Positions 25,557 through 34,492 of a stretch of 55,770 nt of DNA are shown here, piece by piece. The notes under the pieces were generated by a model. The model ran no database searches and was not told the origin of the DNA. It worked only from the letters and a program-made list of their open reading frames with translations. The position numbers and the translations under genes were made by a program. Numbering within the stretch: position 1 is the stretch's first letter; the number at the start of each line of letters is the position of its first letter. Source of the DNA: JBDSKH01 sp035495435 (GTDB lineage: Bacteria; Actinomycetota; Actinomycetes; Actinomycetales; Microbacteriaceae); the NCBI GenBank assembly GCA_035495435.1, contig DATJFV010000014.1, forward strand, positions 1-55,770. Direction: 5' to 3'.

Positions 25557-26699
25557 CTAGGACCCGGTGGTTGCTCCGCTTGTGGCGGCCGACTTCTGGG
25601 GGGATTCCCCGGGAGCGTCATCGCTCTCGGCGTCGGTGTCCGAGTAGGTGTCTTCGGAGTCTACCGTAGCCGGGTCGACCCACTCGCGACCGGGCCGGTA
25701 CACATTCGGCTCGACACCGGTGTGACGCCGGCTCTGCACGGCGATGATGATGATGCCGAGCAGAATGGCACCCAGTGCGCCCCAGACGTTGCTGCGGATG
25801 CCGAGGAACGTCACGCTCGGGTCGAGACGGATCGACTCGAACCAGGCGCGGCCCAGGCCGTACCAGATGAGGTAGAGACCGAAGGTCTTGCCCCACTGCC
25901 ACTGCGGACGGCGCGTGAACTGCAGCCCCGGCAGAAGGCGACCGGTGCGGTCGGGGTCGACATCGAGGCCGCGTCGCAGAAGGCCGGGGATGCTGGTCGA
26001 CCACGGGGTGGCGCGCACCAGCTTCACGGAGTTCTCGATGAGGAAGATGATGATGATCGCGCCGGCGAAGTTCCAGATCATCTCGTAGAGGAACGTGGGG
26101 TGGAAGAGCACGTCGTCGGCGATGCCGGTGGGGATGGCCGGGTTCGGCCGGTCGATCTTCAGACCCCAGGGGAAATCCGTGGGCAGCCCGAACAGCTCCT
26201 GGTTGAAGTAGTTGCCGAAGCGCCCCAGGCCCTGGGCGACCAGCAGCGCAGGAGCCACCGCGTCGGCGACGCTCAGGAAGCGAAGCCCGGTGATGCGGCA
26301 CCCGATGAAGAACCCGATCGCGCCGCCGAGCAGCGTGCCGAAGATGGCCAGCCCTCCGGCGGGGATGTTGGCGATCTCCCAGAGGTTCTTGCCGGGGCCG
26401 AAGTAGTCATCCGGGTGAGTGAACACGTGCCAGAGCCGGGCGCCGATGATGCCCGTGACGATGCCCCAGAGGGCGACGTCGATGATGATCCAGGGCTCCG
26501 CGCCGCGGTGGGTGAGACGGTGGTTCGTGATGAACAACGCCACGATGATGCCGGTCAGCAGGCACAGCGCGTAGGTGTGCACGGTCAGCACCTGGTCCGC
26601 CGCGACAGCCGGGATCAGCGAGTGCAGCCAGCCGAGCGGGATATCCCACTGCGACCAGGATTCCGGGGGGCTCGGCAGCTCGAGGGGGGCGGCGATCAC
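25557..26699 (-). CDS. lgt: prolipoprotein diacylglyceryl transferase
   Basis: A 380-residue seven-helix membrane enzyme that attaches diacylglycerol to lipobox cysteines; its clients here would include the SsuA-like and PknH-sensor-like lipoproteins. The Lgt signature GRFGNYFNQELFG (about 175-188) with the essential Arg, and HPTFLYEMIWN, are present, as is the GARLWHVFT segment. The acidic, Ser/Thr-rich tail (last 60 residues) is typical of actinobacterial Lgt. I choose GTG at 26699 (AGGA 9 bases upstream, 10 bases after trpA stop) rather than a start inside trpA that would add 36 atypical Arg/Trp-rich residues. lgt directly after trpA is a common actinobacterial arrangement. Confidence 0.96.
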   Translation of the reverse strand: MIAAPLELPSPPESWSQWDIPLGWLHSLIPAVAADQVLTVHTYALCLLTGIIVALFITNHRLTHRGAEPWIIIDVALWGIVTGIIGARLWHVFTHPDDYFGPGKNLWEIANIPAGGLAIFGTLLGGAIGFFIGCRITGLRFLSVADAVAPALLVAQGLGRFGNYFNQELFGLPTDFPWGLKIDRPNPAIPTGIADDVLFHPTFLYEMIWNFAGAIIIIFLIENSVKLVRATPWSTSIPGLLRRGLDVDPDRTGRLLPGLQFTRRPQWQWGKTFGLYLIWYGLGRAWFESIRLDPSVTFLGIRSNVWGALGAILLGIIIIAVQSRRHTGVEPNVYRPGREWVDPATVDSEDTYSDTDAESDDAPGESPQKSAATSGATTGS

Positions 26700-26709
26700 G
26701 TGCTTGATC

Positions 26710-27486
26710 CTACTTTCCGTTTGCCAGTTGCGACGCCGCACGGGCCACGCCCGCGACGCCACCATCCGCCAGAGCCGTGACCAGCGCCGATCCGACGATC
26801 GCGCCATCGGCGTATTGCAGAACCTCGGCGACTTGATCGCCGGTCGAGATGCCGATGCCGACGCAGGTGCGGGTGGATGCGTCCCCGGCCTCGCGGATGC
26901 GGCTCACCAGGGCGCGTGCGGCTGCGTCGACGTCGGACCGAGCGCCCGTGATCCCCATCGTCGATACCGCGTAGACGAATCCGCGGCTGGCCGCGACGGT
27001 TGCCGTCAGGCGCTCGTCGGTGGACAACGGCGCCGCGAGGAACACCCGGTCGAGGCCGGTGCGGTCGCTCGTGGCGATCCAGTCGGCTGCGGAGTCGGGC
27101 GTGATGTCGGGCGTGATGAGGCCCGATCCCCCGGCATTGCGCAGCTCGTCCGCGAACCGGTCGACGCCGTATTGCACGACCGGATTCCAGTACGTCATCA
27201 CCAGAACAGGTGCGTCGACCCGGGCCCGCACACCCTCGACGGCCCGGAAGACGTCGCTCACCCGGAACCCGGCTGCGATCGCGGCCTGGGTCGCCTTCTG
27301 AATCGCCAGCCCGTCCATCACCGGGTCGGAGTACGGAAGGCCCAGCTCGAGCGCGTCGACCCCGTTCTCGACGAGCGCGACAGCGGCGTCGATGCTGGTC
27401 TGCAGGTCGGGGAACCCGACAGGAAGATAGCCGACCAGGGCACCGCCGCGGTCGACGACGCCGGCGACGCTCTGGGGCGCGCTCAC
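26710..27486 (-). CDS. trpA: tryptophan synthase alpha subunit
   Basis: A 258-residue TIM-barrel enzyme cleaving indole-3-glycerol phosphate to indole, which is channelled to TrpB. Catalytic Glu47 and Asp58 lie in VDALELGLPYSDPVMDG; GFVYAVSTMGITGAR forms the loop-6 region and VGIGISTGDQVAEVLQYADGAIVGSA the phosphate site. GTG start overlaps the trpB stop by 4 bases. Confidence 0.98.
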   Translation of the reverse strand: MSAPQSVAGVVDRGGALVGYLPVGFPDLQTSIDAAVALVENGVDALELGLPYSDPVMDGLAIQKATQAAIAAGFRVSDVFRAVEGVRARVDAPVLVMTYWNPVVQYGVDRFADELRNAGGSGLITPDITPDSAADWIATSDRTGLDRVFLAAPLSTDERLTATVAASRGFVYAVSTMGITGARSDVDAAARALVSRIREAGDASTRTCVGIGISTGDQVAEVLQYADGAIVGSALVTALADGGVAGVARAASQLANGK

Positions 27487-28697
27487 GACTGCACCGCGCC
27501 CTCGTCGAACAGGTCGAACCAGGCGCCCGCGGTCGCGACGTCCTTGTCGCCCCGACCGCTGAGGTTGATCAGGATGATGCCCTCCGGCCCCAGCTCCTTG
27601 CCGAGCTTCAGGGCGCCGGCGAGGGCGTGGGCCGACTCGATCGCCGGGATGATGCCCTCGGTTCGACTGAGCAGCCTCAGCGCCTCCATGGCCTCTGCGT
27701 CCGACGCCGGAAGGTAGGTCGCCCGCCCGATGTCGTGCAGGAAGGCATGTTCGGGGCCGACGCCCGGATAATCGAGGCCCGCCGAGATCGAGTGCGACTC
27801 GATGGTCTGGCCGTCGTCGTCCTGCAGCAGGAAACTCCGCGCCCCGTGCAGGATGCCCGGGCGGCCGCGCTCGATCGATGCCGCATGCCGCTCGGTGTCG
27901 ATTCCGTCACCGGCCGCCTCGAACCCGTACAGCCGTACCGACGGATCATCGAGGAAGGCGTGGAAGATGCCGATCGCATTCGACCCGCCCCCGACGCACG
28001 CGGCCACGGCATCCGGAAGCCGGCCGGTGAGCTCGAGCACCTGAGCCCGGGCTTCCTCACCGATGATCTTCTGGAAGTCGCGCACCATCGCGGGGAACGG
28101 ATGCGGCCCGGCAGCGGTGCCGAAGATGTAGTTGGTCGACTCGACGCTCGTCACCCACTCGCGGTAGGCCTCGTTGATCGCGTCCTTGAGGGTGCGCGAC
28201 CCCGTGGTGACCGAGACCACCTCGGCACCGAGCAGGCGCATGCGTGCGACGTTGAGCGCCTGACGCTGGGTGTCGACCTCGCCCATGAAGATCGTGCACT
28301 CCAGGCCGAACAACGCTGCCGCGGTCGCCGTGGCCACCCCGTGCTGTCCGGCGCCCGTCTCGGCGATGACACGCGACTTGCCGATGCGCCGGGTGAGCAG
28401 CGCCTGGCCGAGCACATTGTTGATCTTGTGCGAGCCGGTGTGATTGAGGTCTTCGCGCTTCAAGATGATGCGCGCGCCGCCCGCGTGCTCGGCGAACCGG
28501 GGCACTTCGGTGATGATCGACGGCCTGCCCGTGTACGTGCGGTGCAGGTGGGCCAATTCGGCCTGAAATTCGGGATCGACCTTTGCCGCGTCGTACGCGG
28601 CGGCAAGCTCGTCGATGGCCGCGATCAGGGACTCGGGCATGAACCGGCCCCCGAAATCGCCGAAGAAGGGACCGGGCTGGTCGCGTAGCTGGGTCAT
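27483..28697 (-). CDS. trpB: tryptophan synthase beta subunit
   Basis: A 404-residue PLP enzyme condensing indole with serine. Lys91 in LNHTGSHKINNVLGQAL holds the cofactor; the phosphate-binding loop is CVGGGSNAIG and the glutamate loop AETGAGQHGVATAT. TrpB1-type length and motifs. ATG overlaps the trpC stop by 4 bases (ATGA). Confidence 0.98.
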   Translation of the reverse strand: MTQLRDQPGPFFGDFGGRFMPESLIAAIDELAAAYDAAKVDPEFQAELAHLHRTYTGRPSIITEVPRFAEHAGGARIILKREDLNHTGSHKINNVLGQALLTRRIGKSRVIAETGAGQHGVATATAAALFGLECTIFMGEVDTQRQALNVARMRLLGAEVVSVTTGSRTLKDAINEAYREWVTSVESTNYIFGTAAGPHPFPAMVRDFQKIIGEEARAQVLELTGRLPDAVAACVGGGSNAIGIFHAFLDDPSVRLYGFEAAGDGIDTERHAASIERGRPGILHGARSFLLQDDDGQTIESHSISAGLDYPGVGPEHAFLHDIGRATYLPASDAEAMEALRLLSRTEGIIPAIESAHALAGALKLGKELGPEGIILINLSGRGDKDVATAGAWFDLFDEGAVQS

Positions 28698-29473
28698 GCG
28701 CCGGCCGCCAGGAACTGCTCGAGGGTGGCCACCGGATCGTCACCGGTCACCAGCGCCTCACCGATCAGCACCACGTCGGCGCCGGCCTGCCGGTAGTGCG
28801 CGACGTCGGCCGGCTGCAGCACCGCGGACTCGGCGACGCGGATGACGCCCGACGGGATGCTGTCGGCAAGCGAGCCGAAGAGGTCGCGATCGAGTTCGAA
28901 CGTGCTGAGGTTGCGGGCGTTGACGCCCACGACCGAGGCGCCCAGTTCGAGGGCGCGCTGCACCTCGTCGCCGGAGTGCGTCTCGACCAGCGCCGTCATG
29001 CCGAGGTCGTGGATGAGCGCGTGCAGCGACTGCAGGGTGGGCTGGTCGAGCGCCGCCACGATCAGCAGCACCAGATCGGCGCCGGCGGCACGGGCCTCGA
29101 GCACCTGATAGGGCTCGGCGATGAAGTCCTTGCGCAGCACGGGAATCCCGACGGCGGCGCGCACCTGCTCGAGGTCGCCGAGCGAACCGCCGAACCGGCG
29201 GCCTTCGGTGAGCACGCTGATCGCACTCGCGCCGCCGGTCTCGTACGAGACGGCAAGGGCGGCCGGGTCGGTAATGGAGGCGAGCGTTCCGCGGGACGGG
29301 CTGGCGCGCTTGACCTCGGCGATGATCTTCACACGCGACGCGGGAGCGAGAGCCGCCACGGCATCCAGAGCGGGCGGGCGAGCCAGCGCCTCGGCCTCGA
29401 CCTGCGCGAGGCTGCGCACGGCGCGGCGTTCCGAGGCGTCGGCGACGGCCCCGGCGACGAGTTCGGCGAGCAC
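28694..29473 (-). CDS. trpC: indole-3-glycerol phosphate synthase
   Basis: A 259-residue barrel enzyme converting CdRP to indole-3-glycerol phosphate. Catalytic Lys in IIAEVKRASPSRG, Lys in VLRKDFI, Glu in ALVETHS, and VGVNARNLSTFELD and IRVAESAV match the family. The start is GTG at 29473, two bases after the stop of the small membrane gene. A longer in-frame start inside that gene would add 27 residues without family support. Monofunctional: no TrpF domain. Confidence 0.97.
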   Translation of the reverse strand: MLAELVAGAVADASERRAVRSLAQVEAEALARPPALDAVAALAPASRVKIIAEVKRASPSRGTLASITDPAALAVSYETGGASAISVLTEGRRFGGSLGDLEQVRAAVGIPVLRKDFIAEPYQVLEARAAGADLVLLIVAALDQPTLQSLHALIHDLGMTALVETHSGDEVQRALELGASVVGVNARNLSTFELDRDLFGSLADSIPSGVIRVAESAVLQPADVAHYRQAGADVVLIGEALVTGDDPVATLEQFLAAGA

Positions 29474-29474
29474 C

Positions 29475-29720
29475 CTACTTGTGCGCCTTGGGGGCGTACT
29501 TCGGACCGTTGACGCCATATCCGAGCTTCGCCATGACCACACCGACCAGCACACCCACGACGAGCAGGCCCGCGGATGCCCAGACGAGCCACTCGAGGTT
29601 CGCGCCGTTGGCGCTGAACCAGAAGGCGAACGTGCCGATCACGAACGCGACCAGCATGATCGTCACCGCGACCCACGCCGCCGGGGAGTTACCGTGGCCG
29701 GGCTCGTTCGTGTCGCTCAC
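29475..29720 (-). CDS. small membrane protein (DUF6704/HGxxP-like)
   Basis: An 81-residue protein with two transmembrane helices (about 15-36 and 43-65) and a basic C terminus ending GYGVNGPKYAPKAHK. It matches the small membrane protein regularly found between trpE and trpC in actinobacteria (DUF6704). No function is known. GTG start with AAGGAG upstream. Its stop lies one base before the trpC start. Confidence 0.85.
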   Translation of the reverse strand: MSDTNEPGHGNSPAAWVAVTIMLVAFVIGTFAFWFSANGANLEWLVWASAGLLVVGVLVGVVMAKLGYGVNGPKYAPKAHK

Positions 29721-29753
29721 TCGTGCTCCTTCGTGGGTGGGACTGGGGAAAGT

Positions 29754-30332
29754 CTAGCGGGGACCGGCGGTCGGGTCGTCGCCCTCGGAGAGCGCGTCCC
29801 AGTCGCGCACAGGGTCGCTATCCGGGCTCGCGGTGCGGGTGCGCGTGTAGCGGGAGCCGGAGAGGGGCCAGCCGCGCCCGGTGACGGCGATCGCGAGGCC
29901 GGTGAGCGTCATCAGCACACCCGCGACGAGGCCGACCCACGGCCAGATCGTGACCACGCTCGAGGTGACCTGATCCCGGAACACGTCAGCATCGCCCGAG
30001 AACCCGGTCGCGTTGACCAGAGCGGGCACCGAGGCGCGCACCGGATCGCTGAGCGACCACGCGGTCACGACGATCACGCACACTCCGAGCAGGGAATCCA
30101 GCACGGCGAGGATCGCCCGGAACACCGCACCGGCGAGCCCGAGGGCCAGCACCACGCAGAGCGAGGCCAGAGCCAGCGGAAGCAGCGCCCCGCCGGCGAC
30201 GTCGCCGCCGATCGGGTGCTCAGAGTCAGCCAGCTGCAGCCGGTACCACGTCTGGGACCACGACAGTGCCGCGAGCCCGGCGGTGGCGATGATCGCCGCC
30301 ATCGAGAGCAGGCGCAGGCGCGAGGGTGTCAC
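29754..30332 (-). CDS. Trp-operon-associated membrane protein (TIGR02234 family)
   Basis: A 192-residue membrane protein with about four hydrophobic helices (approximately 10-28, 47-68, 72-92, 128-152) and a polar, charged tail. The SWSQTWYRL segment after helix 1 is characteristic of the tryptophan-associated transmembrane family found beside trpE in actinobacteria; its role is unknown. The GTG start overlaps the trpE stop (GTGA). The frame stays open for a further 950 bases upstream, but that is shadow of trpE and not coding. Confidence 0.85.
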   Translation of the reverse strand: MTPSRLRLLSMAAIIATAGLAALSWSQTWYRLQLADSEHPIGGDVAGGALLPLALASLCVVLALGLAGAVFRAILAVLDSLLGVCVIVVTAWSLSDPVRASVPALVNATGFSGDADVFRDQVTSSVVTIWPWVGLVAGVLMTLTGLAIAVTGRGWPLSGSRYTRTRTASPDSDPVRDWDALSEGDDPTAGPR

Positions 30333-31843
30333 CGCAGCCGCCGCATCGCGTTCGCCACCGCCACCGCGCGCAGCGGAGCCGCCGCCTTGTTCTGCGATTC
30401 GAGGTACTCGCTCTCCGGGTCGGAGTCGGCGACCAGGCCCGCCCCCGCCTGTACCGTGGCGATCCCGTTCACGATCGTGGCGGTGCGGATGGCGATGGCC
30501 AGGTCGGCGTCGCCGGCCAGTCCGAAGTACCCGACCACGCCGCCGTAGATCCCACGCTGGGCGACCTCGAGTTCGTCGATGATCTCCAGCGCACGGGGCT
30601 TCGGCGCGCCGGACAGCGTGCCTGCGGGGAACGTCGCCCGGAACGCGTCGATCGGGGTCGCGTCCGGCCGCAGGTCGCCCTCCACGCTCGACACCAGGTG
30701 CATGATGTGGCTGAATCGCTCGACCTGCATGAACTCGGTCACCTCGACCGATCCCGCGGTGCACACCTTGGACAGGTCGTTGCGCGCGAGATCGACGAGC
30801 ATGAGGTGCTCGGCCTGCTCCTTCGGATCCGCGAGCAGCTCGTCCGCGAGTTCGAGGTCGCGCTCCGGTGTCTCGCCGCGCGGTCGGGACCCGGCGATCG
30901 GGTGGGTGAAGACCCTGCCGCCCTGCACCTTGACCAGCGCCTCGGGCGAGGAGCCCACCACCGACACGGTCTCGCCCGACGCGCTCTCGAGCGACAGCAG
31001 GTACATGTACGGACTGGGATTCAGCGCCCGCAGCACCCGGTAGACATCGATCGGCTCGGCGGTGAGTTCGTGGTCGAAGCGCTGCGAGATCACCACCTGG
31101 AACACGTCGCCGTCGCGGATGTACTTCTTCGAGCGCTCGATCGCCGCCGTGTACTCGGACTTCGCCACCCGGGGAGCCGGCGTGGGCGCGATGCCGAGGT
31201 CGACATCCGCGAGCCACGCCTCGGAGGGCTCGGCGAGCCCGGCCTGGAGGGCATCGAGGCGCGCCTGCGCGCCGCTCCACAGGGCGTCGGGCGTCTCGGC
31301 ACCGTCGTTCAACGCCGCCGCGATGAGGATGGCGGTTCCGCTCCGGTGATCGAGGACCACGAGCTCGGAGACGAAGGTCAGCGCCTGACCGGGAATCGCG
31401 AAGTCGGCGGGAGGAGCGTCGGGCAGCCGCTCGAGCTGGCGCACCGCCTCCCAGCCGATGAACCCGACGAGGCCGCCGGTCAGAGGCGGGTGTCCGTCAA
31501 CGTGCGGAGTGCTCCAGCGGCGGTAGAGGTGCTCGAGGGCATCCAGCGGTGCCGTGGGGGCGTCGTCCCCGAGAGCGCGGGAAGCCGGGATGCCGTAATC
31601 GATCCAGTGCGCCACGTCGCCGTCCTGAGTGAGCACCCCGAGCGAGCCGACGCCGACGAACGACCAGCGCGACCAGATACCGCCCTGCTCGGCCGATTCG
31701 AGCAGGAACGTGCCCGGTCGCCCCAGCGCGAGCTTGCGGTAGACCCCGATCGGCGTCTCACCGTCGGCGAACAGTTCGCGCAGCACCGGGACGACCCGGT
31801 GCCCGGCCGCAATGGCCGAATCGAACTCGGCGCGCGTGGTCAC
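30329..31843 (-). CDS. trpE: anthranilate synthase component I
   Basis: A 504-residue chorismate-utilising enzyme that makes anthranilate with ammonia from a TrpG subunit (not in this window). The catalytic half has IAGSRPRGETPERDLELADE, LVDLARNDLSKVC, and FRATFPAGTLSGAPKPRAL. The N-terminal LLESAEQG segment forms part of the tryptophan feedback site, so allosteric inhibition is expected. GTG start overlaps the hisI stop, so there is no room for a trp leader peptide or attenuator in front of it. Confidence 0.97.
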   Translation of the reverse strand: MTTRAEFDSAIAAGHRVVPVLRELFADGETPIGVYRKLALGRPGTFLLESAEQGGIWSRWSFVGVGSLGVLTQDGDVAHWIDYGIPASRALGDDAPTAPLDALEHLYRRWSTPHVDGHPPLTGGLVGFIGWEAVRQLERLPDAPPADFAIPGQALTFVSELVVLDHRSGTAILIAAALNDGAETPDALWSGAQARLDALQAGLAEPSEAWLADVDLGIAPTPAPRVAKSEYTAAIERSKKYIRDGDVFQVVISQRFDHELTAEPIDVYRVLRALNPSPYMYLLSLESASGETVSVVGSSPEALVKVQGGRVFTHPIAGSRPRGETPERDLELADELLADPKEQAEHLMLVDLARNDLSKVCTAGSVEVTEFMQVERFSHIMHLVSSVEGDLRPDATPIDAFRATFPAGTLSGAPKPRALEIIDELEVAQRGIYGGVVGYFGLAGDADLAIAIRTATIVNGIATVQAGAGLVADSDPESEYLESQNKAAAPLRAVAVANAMRRLR

Positions 31844-32193
31844 GGGGCTCCTAGGGCGGGGTCGAGTGGGTCGACATCGAAGCAGGAATGCGCTCCGGTG
31901 TGGCAGGCCGGACCGACCTGCTCCACCTGCACCAGCAGGGTATCCCCGTCGCAGTCGAGTGCCGCGCCGCGGACGTACTGGACGTTGCCGCTGGTGTCGC
32001 CTTTGCGCCAGTACTCCTGTCGACTGCGCGACCAGAAGGTCACCCGGCCTGTGGTGAGGGTGCGCCGCAGCGCCTCGGCGTCCATGTAGCCCAGCATCAG
32101 CACCTCGCGGGTGTCGTGCTGCTGGATGACCGCGGGGAGCAGCCCCTGGGCGTCGAAGGTGGCGCGGGCCACGACCTCGTCGATGTCGCTCAT
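31840..32193 (-). CDS. hisI: phosphoribosyl-AMP cyclohydrolase
   Basis: A 117-residue monofunctional HisI that opens the adenine ring of PR-AMP in histidine synthesis. The metal-binding CDGDTLLVQVEQVGPACHTG motif and the trailing HSCF cysteine are intact, as are TFWSRSRQEYWRKGDTSGN. HisE is encoded separately at 33819-34082. ATG overlaps the hisF stop by 4 bases. Confidence 0.97.
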   Translation of the reverse strand: MSDIDEVVARATFDAQGLLPAVIQQHDTREVLMLGYMDAEALRRTLTTGRVTFWSRSRQEYWRKGDTSGNVQYVRGAALDCDGDTLLVQVEQVGPACHTGAHSCFDVDPLDPALGAP

Positions 32194-32942
32194 CGCACCT
32201 CCACCCCGTTCGCGCGCAGCGCGTCCTTCACCTGGCCGATCGTCAGCTCGCCGGTATGGAACACGGATGCCGCGAGCACCGCATCCGCCCCTGCGGCGAC
32301 GGCGGGTGCGAAGTCGCCGAGCGCCCCCGCTCCCCCGCTCGCGATCACCGGCACCGAACTGATCTCGCGCATCGCCGCCACCAGCTCCAGATCGAACCCG
32401 CGTTTGGTGCCATCCGCGTCGATGGAGTTCACGAGCAGCTCGCCCGCGCCGCGCTCGATCGCCTCACGCGCCCATGCCAGCGCGTCCAGATCGGTCTCGG
32501 TGCGCCCGCCGTGCGTCGTCACGATGAACGCTCCGTCGCGGCGCTTCACGTCGAGGCTGAGCACGAGCACCTGGGCCCCGAACCGGTCGGCGATCTCGTC
32601 GATCAGCGCCGGCCGGGCGATCGCGGCGCTGTTGACCCCCACTTTGTCCGCGCCACTGGCGAGCAGGCGGGCGACGTCGTCGGTGGAGCGCACGCCGCCG
32701 CCCACCGTCAGTGGGATGAAGACCTGCTCGGCCGTCGCGGTGACCGTGTCGTACATCGTCGTGCGGTCCTCCACCGTCGCCGTCACGTCGAGGAAGGTGA
32801 CCTCGTCGGCGCCCTGCTCGTAGTAGCGCCGGGCGAGCTCCACCGGGTCACCCGCGTCGCGCAGGTTGAGGAAGTTCACGCCCTTGACCACCCGGCCGGC
32901 AGCGACATCGAGGCACGGGATGACGCGGATGGCCACGCTCAT
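32190..32942 (-). CDS. hisF: imidazole glycerol phosphate synthase cyclase subunit
   Basis: A 250-residue TIM barrel that with HisH makes IGP and AICAR. Catalytic Asp residues are in IPCLDVAAGRVVKGVNF and LLVNSIDADGTKRGFD; LTVGGGVRSTDD and IASGGAGALGDF are phosphate loops. ATG overlaps the hisG stop (ATGA). HisH and HisA are not in this window. Confidence 0.98.
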   Translation of the reverse strand: MSVAIRVIPCLDVAAGRVVKGVNFLNLRDAGDPVELARRYYEQGADEVTFLDVTATVEDRTTMYDTVTATAEQVFIPLTVGGGVRSTDDVARLLASGADKVGVNSAAIARPALIDEIADRFGAQVLVLSLDVKRRDGAFIVTTHGGRTETDLDALAWAREAIERGAGELLVNSIDADGTKRGFDLELVAAMREISSVPVIASGGAGALGDFAPAVAAGADAVLAASVFHTGELTIGQVKDALRANGVEVR

Positions 32943-33778
32943 ATACGGGCGGCGTGGATCGAGGACACCAGGATGGCGCGGGCGCCGAGTGCATAGAGCT
33001 CGTCCATCAGGTGGTTGGTCTCCACCCGCGGCACCATCACGCGCACCGCCACCCAGTCGCTGTCGCGCAGCGGCGACACCGTGGGCGACTCGAGGCCCGG
33101 GGTGATCTTCGACGCCGCATCGACCAGAGAGGCGGGGAGGTCGTAGTCCATCAGCACGTACTGCCGGGCCACCATCACCCCCTGCAGACGACGGTGGAGC
33201 GTGGCGAGCCCGGGAAGGTCGGGCTGGGCCGAGATGAGCACCGCCGCGGATTGCAAGATGACGGGACCGAAGATCTCCAGACCCTGCTTCTCCAGCGTGC
33301 GCCCGGTCTCCACCACATCCGCCACCGCGTCGGCGACGCCCAGCCGCACGGCCGACTCGACCGCGCCGTCGAGGCGCACGACCGTCGCTGCCACCCCCTC
33401 GCGTTCGAGGAACGCGGCGACGAGACCGTCGTAGCTGGTGGCGACCCGGACCCCGGCCAGGTCGCCGAGTGCCGAGAAGCGCCCGATCGGTCCGGCGAAG
33501 CGGAAGGTCGAGGCTCCGAAGTCGAGTTCATCGACCTCAACCGCAGCCGAACCGGAGTCGAGCAGCAGATCGCGGCCCGTGATGCCGACATCGAGGGCGC
33601 CGGAGCCGACGTACGTCGCGATGTCGCGCGGACGCAGGTAAAAGAACTCGGCGTCATTGCGCGGATCGCTGACGATCAGCTCTTTCGGGTCGCGGCGGGT
33701 GGCATAGCCCGCCTCGTGCAGCATGGCCACAGCCGTCTCGGACAACGTGCCCTTGTTCGGCACGGCGATTCGCAACAT
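32939..33778 (-). CDS. hisG: ATP phosphoribosyltransferase (long form)
   Basis: A 279-residue HisG of the long, self-regulating type, the first step of histidine synthesis. The catalytic domain starts MLRIAVPNKGTL and contains GALDVGITGRDLL and the PRPP loop near VADVVETGRTLEKQGL; the last 75 residues form the ACT-like histidine-binding domain (SWVAVRVMVPRVETNHLM area), so feedback inhibition is expected. An upstream in-frame start at 33919 is rejected because the added 47 residues are Arg/Ser-rich shadow of hisE; ATG 33778 has CAGGGA upstream. Confidence 0.96.
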   Translation of the reverse strand: MLRIAVPNKGTLSETAVAMLHEAGYATRRDPKELIVSDPRNDAEFFYLRPRDIATYVGSGALDVGITGRDLLLDSGSAAVEVDELDFGASTFRFAGPIGRFSALGDLAGVRVATSYDGLVAAFLEREGVAATVVRLDGAVESAVRLGVADAVADVVETGRTLEKQGLEIFGPVILQSAAVLISAQPDLPGLATLHRRLQGVMVARQYVLMDYDLPASLVDAASKITPGLESPTVSPLRDSDWVAVRVMVPRVETNHLMDELYALGARAILVSSIHAARI

Positions 33779-33818
33779 GGGTGATTCCCTGGGTCGAAGA
33801 TACGGGGGTCGGTGCGAA

Positions 33819-34082
33819 TCAGAGATGTCGGTAGACGTCTGCCGGGCTGAGCCCGCGGGCCAGCAGCAGCACCTGCAGGTGGTAGATGAGCTGCGACGCC
33901 TCGGCGGCGAGCTCGTCATCCGACTGGAACTCGGCCGCCATCCAGACCTCTGCGGCCTCTTCGACGATCTTCTTGCCGATCGCGTGCACCCCGGCGTCGA
34001 GCTCGGCGACGGTGCCCGAGCCGTCGGGCCGCTCGGCGGCCTTCCGCTCCAGCTCGTCCCAGAGCCCGTCGAAGGTCTTCAT
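33819..34082 (-). CDS. hisE: phosphoribosyl-ATP pyrophosphatase
   Basis: An 87-residue MazG-fold HisE that hydrolyses PR-ATP to PR-AMP. The KKIVEEAAEVWMAAE (metal-binding Glu cluster) and YHLQVLLLARGL segments are diagnostic. Start ATG MKTFDGLW. Lies 40 bases upstream of hisG in the hisEGFI order, hisEG pairing being normal in actinobacteria. Confidence 0.97.
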   Translation of the reverse strand: MKTFDGLWDELERKAAERPDGSGTVAELDAGVHAIGKKIVEEAAEVWMAAEFQSDDELAAEASQLIYHLQVLLLARGLSPADVYRHL

Positions 34083-34111
34083 GTCCCCAGGGTACCGGGG
34101 CTCGCGTGAGG

Positions 34112-34480
34112 TTACTTGACGCCCAGGAGGTCGATCACGAAGACGAGGGTGCGTCCACTCAGGCGGTGGCCGCCGCCCGCCGGGCCGTAGGCGTACACCG
34201 GCGGGCAGATGAGCTGACGACGCCCGCCCACCTTCATGCCGGGGATGCCGTCCTGCCAGCCCTTGATCAGGCCGTTCAGGGGGAACTGGATCGACTGCCC
34301 GCGGTCCCAGCTGGCATCGAACTGCTCGCCGGTCTCGAAGTCGACGCCGACGTAATGCACGTCGACGGTGGCACCCGGAGTCGCCTCGGGGCCGTCACCG
34401 ACCACCAGGTCGGTGATGACGAGGTCAGCGGGCGCCTCGCCCATGGTCGGCTCGATCTCGGGCTTGCTGAGTTCAGTCAT
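34112..34480 (-). CDS. FKBP-type peptidyl-prolyl isomerase
   Basis: A 122-residue single-domain FKBP catalysing prolyl cis-trans isomerisation, cytoplasmic (no signal). Conserved pocket residues appear in VDVHYVGVDFETGEQFDASW, PLNGLIKGWQDGIPGMKVGGRR and LVFVIDLLGV. Most FKBPs have VIKGWEEGL where this has LIKGWQDGI. I prefer ATG 34480; a TTG at 34492 directly after the rpe stop is also possible, and neither has a well-spaced ribosome site, suggesting coupling to rpe. Confidence 0.93.
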   Translation of the reverse strand: MTELSKPEIEPTMGEAPADLVITDLVVGDGPEATPGATVDVHYVGVDFETGEQFDASWDRGQSIQFPLNGLIKGWQDGIPGMKVGGRRQLICPPVYAYGPAGGGHRLSGRTLVFVIDLLGVK

Positions 34481-34492
34481 GACTCCAGTCAA

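Noticed and set aside
30333..31280. Upstream in-frame extension of the Trp-associated membrane protein
   Set aside because: The extension lies wholly inside trpE and encodes Arg/Gly/Pro-rich sequence; the GTG at 30332 overlaps the trpE stop in the usual coupled manner.
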